Assembly (NCBI GenBank): GCA_958348225.1
Contig: CATVYG010000009.1
Location: 1-64,000, forward strand
Direction: 5' to 3'
Length of the DNA stretch: 64,000 nt
From: an uncultured Collinsella sp.
GTDB taxonomy: Bacteria; Actinomycetota; Coriobacteriia; Coriobacteriales; Coriobacteriaceae
Shown here: piece by piece, positions 17,874 to 26,833 of the stretch
How the letters are laid out: each line of letters starts with the position of its first letter
Numbering within the stretch: the stretch's first letter is position 1
Notes under the pieces: model-generated
The model's database searches: none
What the model was told of the DNA's origin: nothing
The model's input: only the letters and a program-made list of their open reading frames with translations
Program-made: the position numbers and the translations under genes

Positions 17874-17912
17874 AACGCCACCGCCGAGCTCCCCTCCAGC
17901 GGTGGCGTTTTC
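17874..17912 (+). terminator. Terminator after surface protein copy 1
   Basis: AACGCCACCGC (17874-17884) pairs with GCGGTGGCGTT (17899-17909) and then TTC. The same hairpin follows the second copy at 19960. The whole 17816-18117 spacer holds this terminator, a second hairpin and the duplicated leader; no gene is seen. Confidence 0.85.
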
Positions 17913-17939
17913 TGTTTGCACTCGTATGGCGCACACGCG

Positions 17940-17969
17940 AGCGGAGTCGCAACAAGCGGCTCCGCGCTT
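17940..17969 (+). terminator. Second hairpin in the duplicated spacer
   Basis: GCGGAG (17941-17946) pairs with CTCCGC (17960-17965), then GCTTT. It copies the permease terminator stem at 15848-15880, showing that the duplicated unit includes upstream DNA. Confidence 0.55.
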
Positions 17970-18117
17970 TGTGATTAATGCCCGACAACGCGTAGGTGCG
18001 CAGCTTATTCCTCTTCCGGATTTTGGACATTTTGCCCTCCAAACGGCACTACCGCCGGCAACATCCAGCAGATACGCTGAATCTAGTCGTATAGGCCCTA
18101 TGAGAACGGAAGCAACC

Positions 18118-19902
18118 ATGGCAGCCTTGTTCACGACCCCCAAACGCAATGACACTACCGCCGGAACCCATGTTGCCGAACCCGACGTTCGCCGTCGCAT
18201 AGGACTCGCGCACGGCAGCTGGCGCCGCGTGACGCGCCGCATCGTCGCGGGCGCCGTGTGCGCGCTCACGGTGAGCTCGCTGCTCATGCCGAGCGTCTCG
18301 CTCGCAGCGGAATGGGTCAAGGTCGGCGGCAACAAGTACAACACCGCGGCGAGCGACGAGGCCGGTACCTGGTCGTGGGACGGCGCCGACGACTTGAAGC
18401 TCAACAACTATAACGGCGGCGAGATCCAGGCCGCAGGCAAGCTCAACGTGAATTACTCGGGAACCAACATCGTCACTGCCGAATGGATCGAAAGCATCAA
18501 CGTTTCTCATGGCACTAACGAGAATGCCGAGCTCAATATCCAAGGCGACGAGGGCGGCACGCTCAGCGTGACATCTACTGAGGACGCTATCCTCTCCACG
18601 GGTAATATCAACATCGACGGAGCCGGATCCGTCAACGCCACGAGCGCTGGGTTTGATGCCATCAATGCCGGAGGTGATCTCGCTATCAAAGGTTCGGGCA
18701 ACGTCAACGCCACGGGTGCATCGGATGGCATCAGGGCAAACGGCAATATCACGATTGACGACAGCGGAGCCGTCACCGCCAGGGCTACCAAGGGCAAGGG
18801 TATTGGAGCCGACAAGAACCTCACCATCAAGGGTGGCGGGACGGTCGAGGCAAGCTCAGCCGATGGTGAGGCCCTTTGGAGCGGCGGCAATATCAACATC
18901 TCGGACGGCAGCCAGGTCAAGGCAAGCTCCGAGAAAGACGCTGCCGTCGAGGCCAAGGGCAGCCTCGCAGCCACAAACGCCTCCCTCAACGTAAACGGTG
19001 TTGAATATGGCGTCTATGCCCACAAGGACATCACCCTCGATCATGCAAACGTGACGGTCCGTGCAAGTAAAGGCAGATACGGTGGCGCCAACGCCCTCTT
19101 CACCTACCAGGACGACATCGTCGTCAAGAACGGCTCCACCGTGGACGCGTTTGCGGAAGGCGAGGTTTCGGCTGCATTCTCCACCAGAAACGATCGACCC
19201 AACGAGAAGGGCGGCCACATCTACATCAGCGACTCCGTTGTCAAGGCCATAGCCCGCTATGTCGAGAACGGCGACGGCCCCATCCCCTACAGCGAAAACC
19301 AAGATGGCGAGACGAGGCGCGAACCCCAAGGCGAGAACATCGGCATCATCGCCCAGACCAGCGAGGGCGTCACACCCGCAGTCATCTCGATCATCCGCAG
19401 CAAGGTAACGGCCGAAGGAGATACAGCGGCAATCTTTGCCCGTGCCATGAGCGCTGACGGCAAGACAATCGGCACCATCAAGATTGAGAACGCCGCCATC
19501 CAGACGCCCGAAGGCGGCAAGGTCATTGACTATCGCAAGCTCCGTGACGGCATCTACGAGGCAGGCCAAGCCATCGGCACGGGCGACGCCACGGTCGACT
19601 CCCTCTATATCAAAGCAGTCGCCAAAAGTACGACCATCGCACCTCCCGAGGTGGCCAAGCCGGAAGACCCCAAGCCCGACGAGACCAAGCCCGCAGAAAG
19701 CAAGCCCGCGGAGTCCAAGCAGAACCCCAAGCCTGAGGGCTCAAAGTCGACCAAGGCCGTTGCGGCTTCAACCACGAAAGCCAAGACTACCGGCGTGCTC
19801 GCGGCAACCGGCGACACCTCGGGTGCGGCCATCGTGGCAACCGTCCTTGCGGGAACAGCCGCTATCGCCGCAGGCACCATGGCGAGCCGTAAGCGTTCTT
19901 AG
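18118..19902 (+). CDS. Sortase-anchored surface protein with beta-helix repeats, copy 2
   Basis: This 594-residue paralogue of the preceding gene has the same leader (MAALFTTPKRND and SSLLMPSVSLAAEW), beta-helix-like repeats (GDLAIKGSGNV, GNITIDDSGAV) and C-terminus: a Lys/Pro/Glu/Ser linker, LAATGD, a hydrophobic segment and RKRS. The central repeats have diverged much more than the two ends, as expected for surface-exposed parts under selection. ACGGAAG lies before the ATG at 18118. The duplicated unit also includes matching upstream DNA (15933-15985 against 18024-18075) and the terminator. Role in glycan or host binding is inferred. Confidence 0.8.
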   Translation: MAALFTTPKRNDTTAGTHVAEPDVRRRIGLAHGSWRRVTRRIVAGAVCALTVSSLLMPSVSLAAEWVKVGGNKYNTAASDEAGTWSWDGADDLKLNNYNGGEIQAAGKLNVNYSGTNIVTAEWIESINVSHGTNENAELNIQGDEGGTLSVTSTEDAILSTGNINIDGAGSVNATSAGFDAINAGGDLAIKGSGNVNATGASDGIRANGNITIDDSGAVTARATKGKGIGADKNLTIKGGGTVEASSADGEALWSGGNINISDGSQVKASSEKDAAVEAKGSLAATNASLNVNGVEYGVYAHKDITLDHANVTVRASKGRYGGANALFTYQDDIVVKNGSTVDAFAEGEVSAAFSTRNDRPNEKGGHIYISDSVVKAIARYVENGDGPIPYSENQDGETRREPQGENIGIIAQTSEGVTPAVISIIRSKVTAEGDTAAIFARAMSADGKTIGTIKIENAAIQTPEGGKVIDYRKLRDGIYEAGQAIGTGDATVDSLYIKAVAKSTTIAPPEVAKPEDPKPDETKPAESKPAESKQNPKPEGSKSTKAVAASTTKAKTTGVLAATGDTSGAAIVATVLAGTAAIAAGTMASRKRS

Positions 19903-19959
19903 ACGCCTCTGCGCACATGGCAGCTCCCGCGAAGGCCCCGAGCCCCAGCACCGTTTAAC

Positions 19960-19998
19960 AACGCCACCGCCGAGCTCCCCTCCGGCGGTGGCGTTTTC
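19960..19998 (+). terminator. Terminator after surface protein copy 2
   Basis: AACGCCACCGC (19960-19970) pairs with GCGGTGGCGTT (19985-19995), followed by TTT. It is nearly identical to the hairpin at 17874. Confidence 0.85.
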
Positions 19999-20109
19999 CA
20001 TATGCGTCCGCAGGGGATGCACGAGATTGTCTTTGGTCTAGCCCAACCGGCATACGCTGGCGTGCGACAATTGGGGCTGCCGATATCACAACACTGAGAG
20101 AAGCCCGTC

Positions 20110-20775
20110 ATGGAAGCGCATCAAAAGCAGATAACCGTTTATTCGAATCATACGGAAAGCGCGCCTGTCATCTACCTTCCTGTGGTCGTGGGCGACGGCA
20201 GCGAGGTTTATAAGTGTTGCCGAGAGCTCGACTGTCCGCCATTCGCCCTCGTCGCCATTGGCGGACTCGACTGGAATCGCGAGCTGAGCCCCTGGGCATG
20301 CGATGGTGCCGTACGCGACAGCGAGTCCTTTGGCGGACAGGCGTCTGAGTTTCTCGATGAACTGCTGAATCAGATAGTCCCACAGGTCGAATCATCACTT
20401 CCCTGCCCGCCTTCCTGGCGCGGCATTGCCGGCTACTCATTGGCGGGCCTCTTTTCACTTTGGTCCCTCTGGCAGACCGATGCCTTTGACCGCGCCGCAA
20501 GCGCATCGGGGTCGCTGTGGTTTCCTGGCTTTATCGACTATGCGCACGAGCACGCCATGGCAGTTACGCCCGACTCCGCCTACCTGTCACTCGGCAAAAA
20601 GGAGACCAAGACACCCAACCGCATGATGAGGCACGTGCTCGACGACACGCGCGCAATGGAAGGGCTACTCATCGAGCGCGGCATTCCGACAACGCTGGAA
20701 CTCAACCCCGGCAATCACTTTGCCCAAACCGACTTGCGCATGGCCCGCGGAATCCACTGGACACTGACGCATTAA
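20110..20775 (+). CDS. Alpha/beta-hydrolase, esterase-D/enterochelin-esterase-like
   Basis: This 221-residue soluble protein contains the nucleophile elbow GYSLAG (near residue 107), preceded by WRGIA, and ends with a histidine in NPGNHF (about residue 204), which fits the Ser-His parts of an alpha/beta-hydrolase triad. The layout resembles the putative esterase/BesA family that cleaves siderophore or acyl esters. There is no signal peptide. The substrate is unknown. It stands alone, between the surface-protein pair and a terminator shared with the convergent uraA-like gene. Confidence 0.75.
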   Translation: MEAHQKQITVYSNHTESAPVIYLPVVVGDGSEVYKCCRELDCPPFALVAIGGLDWNRELSPWACDGAVRDSESFGGQASEFLDELLNQIVPQVESSLPCPPSWRGIAGYSLAGLFSLWSLWQTDAFDRAASASGSLWFPGFIDYAHEHAMAVTPDSAYLSLGKKETKTPNRMMRHVLDDTRAMEGLLIERGIPTTLELNPGNHFAQTDLRMARGIHWTLTH

Positions 20776-20776
20776 A

Positions 20777-20810
20777 ATGGTGCCCACGCGCATATACGCA
20801 TGGGCACCAT
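20777..20810. terminator. Terminator between convergent esterase and permease genes
   Basis: ATGGTGCCCA (20777-20786) pairs with TGGGCACCAT (20801-20810); an inner CGCG/CGCA pairing is partial. It directly follows the esterase stop. Confidence 0.75.
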
Positions 20811-20835
20811 ATCTTGTTCTAGCTGAACGCAGCTG

Positions 20836-22170
20836 CTACTCAGCGGCCTCCTCAAGCTCAGAGACATCGAACTCAAAGTCGTTGCCGGGCAGAATTGCGT
20901 TGAGCACGATGCCAACCAGCGAGCCCACGGCAAGACCGGAAAGCGAAATCGTCACGCCGCCCAGCTCCAGCACGATGGCACCGGCAGTGCTGTAAGCAAT
21001 GCCGAGTGAAAGCACGAGCACCAGAGCGGCCACAAGCACGTTGCGGTTGTTCTGGAAATCGACCTGGTTCTCGATGAGGTTACGGACGCCCACGGCGCTG
21101 ATCATGCCGTAAAGCACGAGCGACACGCCGCCGATAACGCATGCCGGCATGGCGGCAATCACGGCAGCGAACTTGGGGCAGAACGAAAGCACGATAGCGC
21201 AGCACGCGGCAATGCGAATCACGCGCGGATCGAACACGCGCGTCAGGGCAAGCACGCCGGTGTTCTCACCATACGTGGTGTTGGCCGGAGCGCCAAAGAG
21301 CGAAGCCAGAATCGTGGCAAGACCATCACCGAGCAGCGTGCGGTGCAGACCGGGATCGGCAATGTAGTTGCGCTCGCAGGTGGAGCCAATAGCGGAAATA
21401 TCACCGATATGCTCGATCATAGTTGCAAAGGCCAGCGGCATGATGGTGATGATGGCCGTCGTGGCGAGGCCGCTATCAAACTGCGGACCAAAGAGCGCAA
21501 ACACGGTGTTGTTCCACACGATGGGAAGACCGACCCACGGCGCGGCTGCGACACCAGAGAAATCGACCTCACCCAACGCGGCCGCAACGGCATAGCTCAC
21601 CACGACGCCCAGCAGGATCGGCACGATTTTGACCATGCCGCGGCCCCAGATGTTGCAGATGACGATCACTGCAACAGCGATAACGGCGACAAGCCAATTG
21701 GTCTGGCAGTTGGCAATGGCGGAGCTTGCCAGGATCAGACCGATCGAAATGACGATAGGGCCAGTCACCACCGGCGGAAAGAAACGCATGACACGCTTGG
21801 CGCCAAACGCGCGGAAGAGCGCCGCCAGCACCGGATAGAGCAGACCGGCACAAGCTACGCCCAGGCAGGCGTAGGGCAAAAGCTCGGTCTCGCCGTTGGG
21901 CGCGATTGCGGCATAACCGGCAATAAAGGCAAACGATGAGCCCAAAAATGCCGGCACCTTACCGCGCGACAGGAAGTGGAACAGCAGCGTGCCCAAGCCG
22001 GCAAACAAAAGCGTTGCCGATACCGAGAGGCCGGTGAGCACGGGCACCAGCACGGTGGCGCCAAACATGGCAAACAGGTGCTGTAGGCCGAGCAGGAACA
22101 TGCGCGGGCGGCCGAGCGACGATGCGTCGTAGATGGCATCGCTGACGGCGGGCGTCGAGGACTGGGACAT
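20836..22170 (-). CDS. uraA: Uracil-xanthine permease (NCS2)
   Basis: This 444-residue membrane protein belongs to the UraA branch of NCS2 uracil/xanthine:H+ symporters. LGLQHLFAMFGATVLVP near residue 25 and PAFLGSSFAFIAGY near residue 75 are typical, and GAPANTTYGENTGVLALT is the family signature in the second half. It supplies uracil or a related base for salvage. AAAGGAC lies before the ATG. It has no regulatory RNA that I can see. Uracil is the likeliest substrate, but xanthine cannot be excluded. Confidence 0.92.
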   Translation of the reverse strand: MSQSSTPAVSDAIYDASSLGRPRMFLLGLQHLFAMFGATVLVPVLTGLSVSATLLFAGLGTLLFHFLSRGKVPAFLGSSFAFIAGYAAIAPNGETELLPYACLGVACAGLLYPVLAALFRAFGAKRVMRFFPPVVTGPIVISIGLILASSAIANCQTNWLVAVIAVAVIVICNIWGRGMVKIVPILLGVVVSYAVAAALGEVDFSGVAAAPWVGLPIVWNNTVFALFGPQFDSGLATTAIITIMPLAFATMIEHIGDISAIGSTCERNYIADPGLHRTLLGDGLATILASLFGAPANTTYGENTGVLALTRVFDPRVIRIAACCAIVLSFCPKFAAVIAAMPACVIGGVSLVLYGMISAVGVRNLIENQVDFQNNRNVLVAALVLVLSLGIAYSTAGAIVLELGGVTISLSGLAVGSLVGIVLNAILPGNDFEFDVSELEEAAE

Positions 22171-22292
22171 GGATGTCCTTTCGAATGGAAGGGCGATCAG
22201 GCATATCGGATAACCTGCCCGAACGATACGATCCGAACCATTGTACGCGATACACTATGCCTCGCACGCGCCGCCACCTGCAAACACTAGCG

Positions 22293-23426
22293 CTATTTCC
22301 AAACGCGCTCGGCAATGCGCTTGACCAGCGCGATCTTTGCCCATTGCTCATCCTCGGTCAGCTTGTTGCCAATCTCGCAGCTGGCAAAGCCGCACTGAGG
22401 CGACAGATACAGGTTCTCGAGCGGCACGTACTTTGCGGCTTCACGGATGCGCTCGACGATAACATCCTCGTTCTCGAGCTCTGCCGCCTTGGTGGTTACC
22501 AAGCCCAGCACGACCTTCTTGCCCGGGGCAACGTACTTGAGCGGCTCAAAACCGCCGGCGCGCGGCGTATCGAACTCCAGGTAAAATGCATCGACATCCT
22601 CGTTTGCGAACAGGTACGGCGCGATGGGGTCATAGCCGCCCTCGAAGGCATAGGTGGAGTGGTAGTTGCCGCGGCACACATGCGTGTTGATGACCAGATC
22701 GTCGGGCTTGTCCGCGATGGCGGCATTGTTGAGCGCCACGTCCAGCTCGCTTACCTTTTGCAGGTCGACCGGGCTCATGCCGGTTTTGGCGACAAAATCG
22801 GTGTCGCAGTAGATGCCCCAAGTGCAGTCATCAAACTGGATGTTGCGGCAGCCTGCTGCGTACAGGTCGGCGATCACCGTGCGATAAGCGGCTGCGATGG
22901 CGTCGGCAAGTTCCTCATCGGTCTTATAGACAGCGCGCAGGCTCTCCTGCTGGCCGTCGCAGCGGTCGAGCGTGACTTCGGAGAACGTCTGGATCGGCGC
23001 CGGGATGGTTTGGCGCGCAACCTGCCCCTCGCCCTCGAGCGCCTTGACAAACTTAAAATGCTCGACGAACGGATGGTTCTCGCCGCTGATGGGACCGGTC
23101 ACCACCGCGGTATCGGCCGTGGTCTCCTCATCGTGGAACATATAGCCCGTACGCGAGGTACGGCGCTCAATGCCGTTGAGGCCCCACATAAAATCGAGGT
23201 GCCAGTAGCTGCGGCGGAATTCGCCGTCGGTGATCACCTGCAGACCGGCGGCCTTTTGCTTGGCCACCAAGTCGCGAATGGCCTCATCCTCGACGTCCTT
23301 AAGCCCCTCGGCGTCGAGCGTGCCCGCGGCATAGGCGGCGCGGGCGTCCTTTACGGCCTGCGGACGAAGAAAGCTGCCGACGATATCGGCACGAAACGGC
23401 GCTTTGAGCTGGGCGGAATTAGTCAT
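22293..23426 (-). CDS. MetE C-terminal-like cobalamin-independent methionine synthase (YxjG/YxjH type)
   Basis: This 377-residue protein is like B. subtilis YxjG/YxjH, short relatives of the MetE catalytic half that likely transfer methyl groups to homocysteine. It has DIVGSFLRP, VITDGEFRRSYWHLDF, QFDDCTWG, and HVCRGNY with the metal-ligand type His and Cys; SPQCGFAS near the end carries the last Cys. AAGGAG precedes the ATG. A LysR gene lies 151 bases upstream on the same strand, and a LysR-box-like dyad is in the spacer, so control by sulfur or methionine status is plausible. Confidence 0.88.
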   Translation of the reverse strand: MTNSAQLKAPFRADIVGSFLRPQAVKDARAAYAAGTLDAEGLKDVEDEAIRDLVAKQKAAGLQVITDGEFRRSYWHLDFMWGLNGIERRTSRTGYMFHDEETTADTAVVTGPISGENHPFVEHFKFVKALEGEGQVARQTIPAPIQTFSEVTLDRCDGQQESLRAVYKTDEELADAIAAAYRTVIADLYAAGCRNIQFDDCTWGIYCDTDFVAKTGMSPVDLQKVSELDVALNNAAIADKPDDLVINTHVCRGNYHSTYAFEGGYDPIAPYLFANEDVDAFYLEFDTPRAGGFEPLKYVAPGKKVVLGLVTTKAAELENEDVIVERIREAAKYVPLENLYLSPQCGFASCEIGNKLTEDEQWAKIALVKRIAERVWK

Positions 23427-23516
23427 ACTGATCTCCTTTTTGCGTGGATGCTTTAACGAGACAAAGTATGAGGGCTCAAATAGCCATCGTAAAATATGAG
23501 TTATTTTCTGTTTGCC

Positions 23517-23531
23517 ATAGGGAATGACTAT
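23517..23531. promoter_or_regulatory. Candidate LysR box upstream of the MetE-like gene
   Basis: ATAG-N7-CTAT is a T-N11-A-type dyad about 90 bases before the MetE-like start, between it and the LysR gene. Control by that LysR protein is inferred. Confidence 0.4.
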
Positions 23532-23577
23532 ACCAATACGCGCCGTTAAGCATCATGCGTACGGCAAACATAACAAA

Positions 23578-24474
23578 CTAGATGTGCTGACGAATCGCTT
23601 CGATATAGGCCTGCCCGTAGCGCGTAAGTGTCGTGTTCTTGCGCGTGATGATGCCGATCTCCATGTACTCGTCCACATCGAGCGGAATCGAGATGATGCC
23701 GGGGCCGTTGAGCTCGTGACTGATCACGCCTGAACACACTGTGTAGCCGTTGAGGCCCATGGCTAGGTTGAACAACGTCGCACGGTCGCGCACGCGGATA
23801 TTCTTGCGGCGCTCAAACGTCGAGGTCAGCTCCTCGGAATAGTAAAACGAGTTGTAGCTGCCCTGCTCATAGGACAAAAATGGGTAGTCCTCGAGGTCTT
23901 CGAGCGTCACACTCGAGCGGCCCGCCAAAGGATGGTCGGCACATACAAAGACATGCGGCGAGGCGCAGAAGAGCCCTTCGAACACGAGCTCGTTGGCCGC
24001 CAGCATGCGCTCGATGACCTCGCGATTGTGCTCCGACAGATACAGGATGCCCAGTTCGCTTTTCATATGCGCGACGTCCTCGATAATCTCGTGGGTTTGC
24101 TCCTCGCGCAGGGTAAAGTCATAACGCGCGGCATCGAACTCACGGATCACATCGACAAACGCGTTAACGGCAAAGGAATAATGCTGGCAGCTCACACTAA
24201 AGTGCGGCACCTGCTCGGATGCGCCCTTGTACTTGCCCTCGAGCAGATCGGCCTGGTCGAGCACCTGGCGCGCGTAGCCCAAGAAGGTCTCGCCCTCCTC
24301 GGACACAATGACGCCCTTGTTGGTGCGCTCAAAGATGTGCACGTCCATCTCGTTTTCGAGATCGCGGATCGACGCGGTAATCGAAGGCTGCGACACAAAG
24401 AGTCGGCGCGAGGCCTCGGTGATGCTGCCGCATTCGGCAACTTTGACGACATATCTGAGCTGCTGAAGCTTCAT
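23578..24474 (-). CDS. LysR family regulator, probably of the adjacent MetE-like gene
   Basis: This 298-residue LysR protein has its helix-turn-helix at about residues 15-40 (CGSITEASRRLFVSQPSITA) and an effector domain resembling sulfur-metabolism LysR proteins such as CysL. The open frame runs 40 codons further upstream into the HAD gene, but GGGAGGG before the ATG at 24474 fixes the start there. It follows the HAD gene by 10 bases, so they share a transcript, and precedes the MetE-like gene. Regulation of methionine or cysteine supply is an inference from that neighbour. Confidence 0.9.
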   Translation of the reverse strand: MKLQQLRYVVKVAECGSITEASRRLFVSQPSITASIRDLENEMDVHIFERTNKGVIVSEEGETFLGYARQVLDQADLLEGKYKGASEQVPHFSVSCQHYSFAVNAFVDVIREFDAARYDFTLREEQTHEIIEDVAHMKSELGILYLSEHNREVIERMLAANELVFEGLFCASPHVFVCADHPLAGRSSVTLEDLEDYPFLSYEQGSYNSFYYSEELTSTFERRKNIRVRDRATLFNLAMGLNGYTVCSGVISHELNGPGIISIPLDVDEYMEIGIITRKNTTLTRYGQAYIEAIRQHI

Positions 24475-24484
24475 AGCGCCCTCC

Positions 24485-25393
24485 CTAGACGTTCGTGACG
24501 TCGAAACCCGTCGCATCCATCTGACGCATAAACGGCGGCATCTCCCCCGTCGCGGCGCAGGCGGCAATCTGATGCAGAGCCCCAGCGACCGCATCGTCTA
24601 CCGCAGCGCCGATATGCCAGCGCGCGGCAGCCGTGACGGCCTCGTTGGCATTGGCGACTGCAACGGAGTTGGGAACGGCATCGATCATGGGCAGATCGTT
24701 ATCGGAATCACCGAATACGGCCACCTCGTCGAGCGTCAGGTCCAAAGCGCGTGCCAGCTCCAACGCGGCGCAACCCTTGTCCCAACCTGCTGGAAGGATA
24801 TCGAACAGGCGCACACGATTGTTGGGAAACACGAGTGAGAGCTCCGGTACCTCAGCGGCAACGCGCTCACGTAGCTCCGCGAGCTCCTCACGCGAGCGTG
24901 CGCTCCAGATATTCGCCTTGTATACCGGGGCATCATCGACAACGGGACGGCACGGAGCCTCTTCGCCTTTGAGCCATGCGTTGCCGCCCGACTCCATAGC
25001 GCGACGCACGCGCTCGGAATCGCGCGTCACGCAATAGGCATCGTTATCCCAAAAGTCGTCACCCAGGCTGTAGACCTTTAGATAGGTATCGTCGGTCTCT
25101 TGCTCGAGGTAATCGGCCAGACGCATCAGGGCATCGTTGTCGGTCGCGCGCGAAGCGACCGCCTGACCGTCGACAAACATGACTTGGCCGTTGCAGAACG
25201 CACCGGTCGAAAAGCACTCGAAACGATTTTTGAACATCCAGCCCATCGCGGACGGCTGGCGACCCGAAACCGGGCCAAAGTGCAGACCCACCGCCTGCAT
25301 GGCATGAATGCCCTCAATGGCGTAGTCACTGGCACCGTCATGCCCGGCTGGAATCAGCGTATCGTCCATATCGGTCAGCACAAGTTTGATCAT
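24485..25393 (-). CDS. HAD superfamily hydrolase (Cof type)
   Basis: This 302-residue protein has HAD motif I LTDMDDTLIP at residues 5-14 with the nucleophile Asp, and motif IV FGDSDNDLPMI near residue 227, with a C2B-type cap between. Cof-type phosphatases act on sugar phosphates, flavin or PLP and similar small phosphates; the substrate is unknown. GGGGG lies 5 bases before the ATG. It probably forms an operon with the LysR gene downstream. Confidence 0.88.
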   Translation of the reverse strand: MIKLVLTDMDDTLIPAGHDGASDYAIEGIHAMQAVGLHFGPVSGRQPSAMGWMFKNRFECFSTGAFCNGQVMFVDGQAVASRATDNDALMRLADYLEQETDDTYLKVYSLGDDFWDNDAYCVTRDSERVRRAMESGGNAWLKGEEAPCRPVVDDAPVYKANIWSARSREELAELRERVAAEVPELSLVFPNNRVRLFDILPAGWDKGCAALELARALDLTLDEVAVFGDSDNDLPMIDAVPNSVAVANANEAVTAAARWHIGAAVDDAVAGALHQIAACAATGEMPPFMRQMDATGFDVTNV

Positions 25394-25430
25394 AAGGCCC
25401 CCATTCGTATCGGTCCTACCTATTGTAACG

Positions 25431-25465
25431 ACCTGCCAAAATAAACCTGTCCCTTTTTGGCAGGT
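25431..25465. repeat. CCTGCCAAA palindrome, copy 1
   Basis: ACCTGCCAAAA and TTTTGGCAGGT flank a TAAACCTGTCCC core. The same 33-base sequence recurs at 46144-46180. Here it lies in the divergent spacer upstream of both the HAD gene and the TPP riboswitch, so it is not simply a terminator. Confidence 0.75.
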
Positions 25466-25494
25466 GCGCTAGTATAGGGAACAACAGATTCGAT

Positions 25495-25590
25495 GCGGGA
25501 GTGCCGGCGGTGCAAACCACAAGGCTGAGAGGGCATGGGGCTCAATCCTTTGAACCTGTCAGTTAATGCTGGCGTAGGGAGCATGCCGCC
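25495..25590 (+). promoter_or_regulatory. TPP riboswitch (thi box)
   Basis: The thi-box elements occur in order: GGGAGTGCC (about 25496), GGCTGAGAGGGC (25523-25534), CTTTGAACCTG, and GTTAATGCTGGCGTAGGGA (25562-25580). Binding of thiamine pyrophosphate should shut off the thiM-thiE operon downstream. A terminator hairpin lies right after it, so control is probably by transcription attenuation. Confidence 0.95.
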
Positions 25591-25596
25591 TTTACA

Positions 25597-25626
25597 GGGG
25601 CGCTGTCTATGCACAGCGCCCCTTTT
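25597..25626 (+). terminator. Riboswitch-linked terminator
   Basis: GGGGCGCTGT (25597-25606) pairs exactly with ACAGCGCCCC (25613-25622) and is followed by TTTTCT. It sits between the TPP aptamer and thiM, as expected for an off-switch expression platform. Confidence 0.88.
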
Positions 25627-25648
25627 CTATGCCAAGGAGGCATGTGCA

Positions 25649-26488
25649 GTGATTGATTCGGAACAGCTTAAGCAAAATGTGGTCAAGGCCGTGGAAGAGA
25701 TTCGCGCCACCAACCCGATGGCAGGCTCCATCACCAACACGGTGACGATTGACTTTGTCGCCAACGCACAGCTCGCCGTGGGCGGTTCGGCCGCTATGGT
25801 CTATCTGCCCGACGAGGGCGAGGCACTTGTTGCCGGCGGCGGCGCCATCTATCTGAACATGGGAACGCTCTTCCCCATCTACGAGCAGACGATTCCCCGC
25901 GCGGCCAAGGCGGCACACGATGCCGGCAAGCCCTGGGTGCTCGACCCGGTGGGCCTGGGCATCGGCAGTCTGCGCACCCAACTGGTAAGCGAACTCAAGC
26001 AGTACAAGCCCGCCATCGTGCGCGGAAACGCCTCCGAGATTATCGCGCTCGCCGGCCTGTGGGGTCTTGAGGGCGAGGCGGCCGATCTGAGCCGCGTGCG
26101 CGGCGTCGACACCACCGATACGGTTGACGCCGCCCGCGATGCCGCCGTGGCGCTCGCCCGCTACACCGGCGGTGCCGTAGTGGTCTCGGGCGAAGTCGAC
26201 CTAATCACCGACGGCACAACCGTGGCCAAGTCCCACGGCGGCAGCCCGCTCATGTCCAAGATCACCGGCTGCGGTTGCTCGCAGGGCGGCGTGTTGGCCG
26301 TGTACGCCTGCGCCACCGACCCGTTTACGGCGGCCATCTGCGGCACCGCCGTCTACAACGTTGCCGGCACGCGTGCCGCCGCCGTTGCCGATGCCCCGGC
26401 AAGCTTTAAGGTCGCCTTTATCGACGAGCTCTACCGCGCAACCGCCCGGGACATTGCCGACAACCAACTCGAGCTCGAGGAGGCATAA
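25649..26488 (+). CDS. thiM: Hydroxyethylthiazole kinase ThiM
   Basis: This 279-residue enzyme phosphorylates 4-methyl-5-(2-hydroxyethyl)thiazole for thiamine salvage. Family blocks are SITNTVTIDFVAN, GGSAAMVYLPDE, the VRGNASEI region, and the nucleotide/catalytic GCGCSQGGVLA with its cysteine near residue 208. The start is a GTG at 25649, 8 bases after AAGGAGG. The open frame extends upstream through the riboswitch, but that part cannot be protein. It leads a three-gene operon under the TPP riboswitch. Confidence 0.95.
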   Translation: MIDSEQLKQNVVKAVEEIRATNPMAGSITNTVTIDFVANAQLAVGGSAAMVYLPDEGEALVAGGGAIYLNMGTLFPIYEQTIPRAAKAAHDAGKPWVLDPVGLGIGSLRTQLVSELKQYKPAIVRGNASEIIALAGLWGLEGEAADLSRVRGVDTTDTVDAARDAAVALARYTGGAVVVSGEVDLITDGTTVAKSHGGSPLMSKITGCGCSQGGVLAVYACATDPFTAAICGTAVYNVAGTRAAAVADAPASFKVAFIDELYRATARDIADNQLELEEA

Positions 26489-26491
26489 GCC

Positions 26492-26833
26492 ATGTCTGAG
26501 CCCGCAACCAATACCGGCATGAACACCCTGGTCGCCGTGGCCATCGCCCCGTGCGGCACCGGCGACGAGCTATCCGCCGAGGTCGCCGAGGTCGTGCGCG
26601 TCATTCGCGAGAGTGGCCTTCCTAACCGCACCACCTCGATGTTCACCGAGATCGAGGGCGACTGGGACGAGGTCATGCAGGTCGTGCGCGACGCAACCTT
26701 TGTGTTGGCGAGCAAGGGCATCCGCACCGAAGTCGTGCTCAAAGCCGATATTCGACCCGGATTTACCGACACCATGACCGGCAAACTCGAGCGCATGGAA
26801 GCGCAGATCAAAAAGCAGGAGGAAGCACGATGA
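26492..26833 (+). CDS. Thiamine-binding protein, YqgV/MTH1187 family
   Basis: This 113-residue protein is of the DUF77/YqgV family, small ferredoxin-like proteins that bind thiamine or its precursors. The family's VAIAPCGTGDELSAEVAEVV and TSMFTEIEGDWDEVMQVV blocks are clear. It lies 3 bases after thiM and overlaps thiE by 4 bases (ATGA), so it belongs to the TPP-controlled operon. It may hand pyrimidine or thiazole intermediates to the enzymes on either side, but this is inference. Confidence 0.88.
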   Translation: MSEPATNTGMNTLVAVAIAPCGTGDELSAEVAEVVRVIRESGLPNRTTSMFTEIEGDWDEVMQVVRDATFVLASKGIRTEVVLKADIRPGFTDTMTGKLERMEAQIKKQEEAR

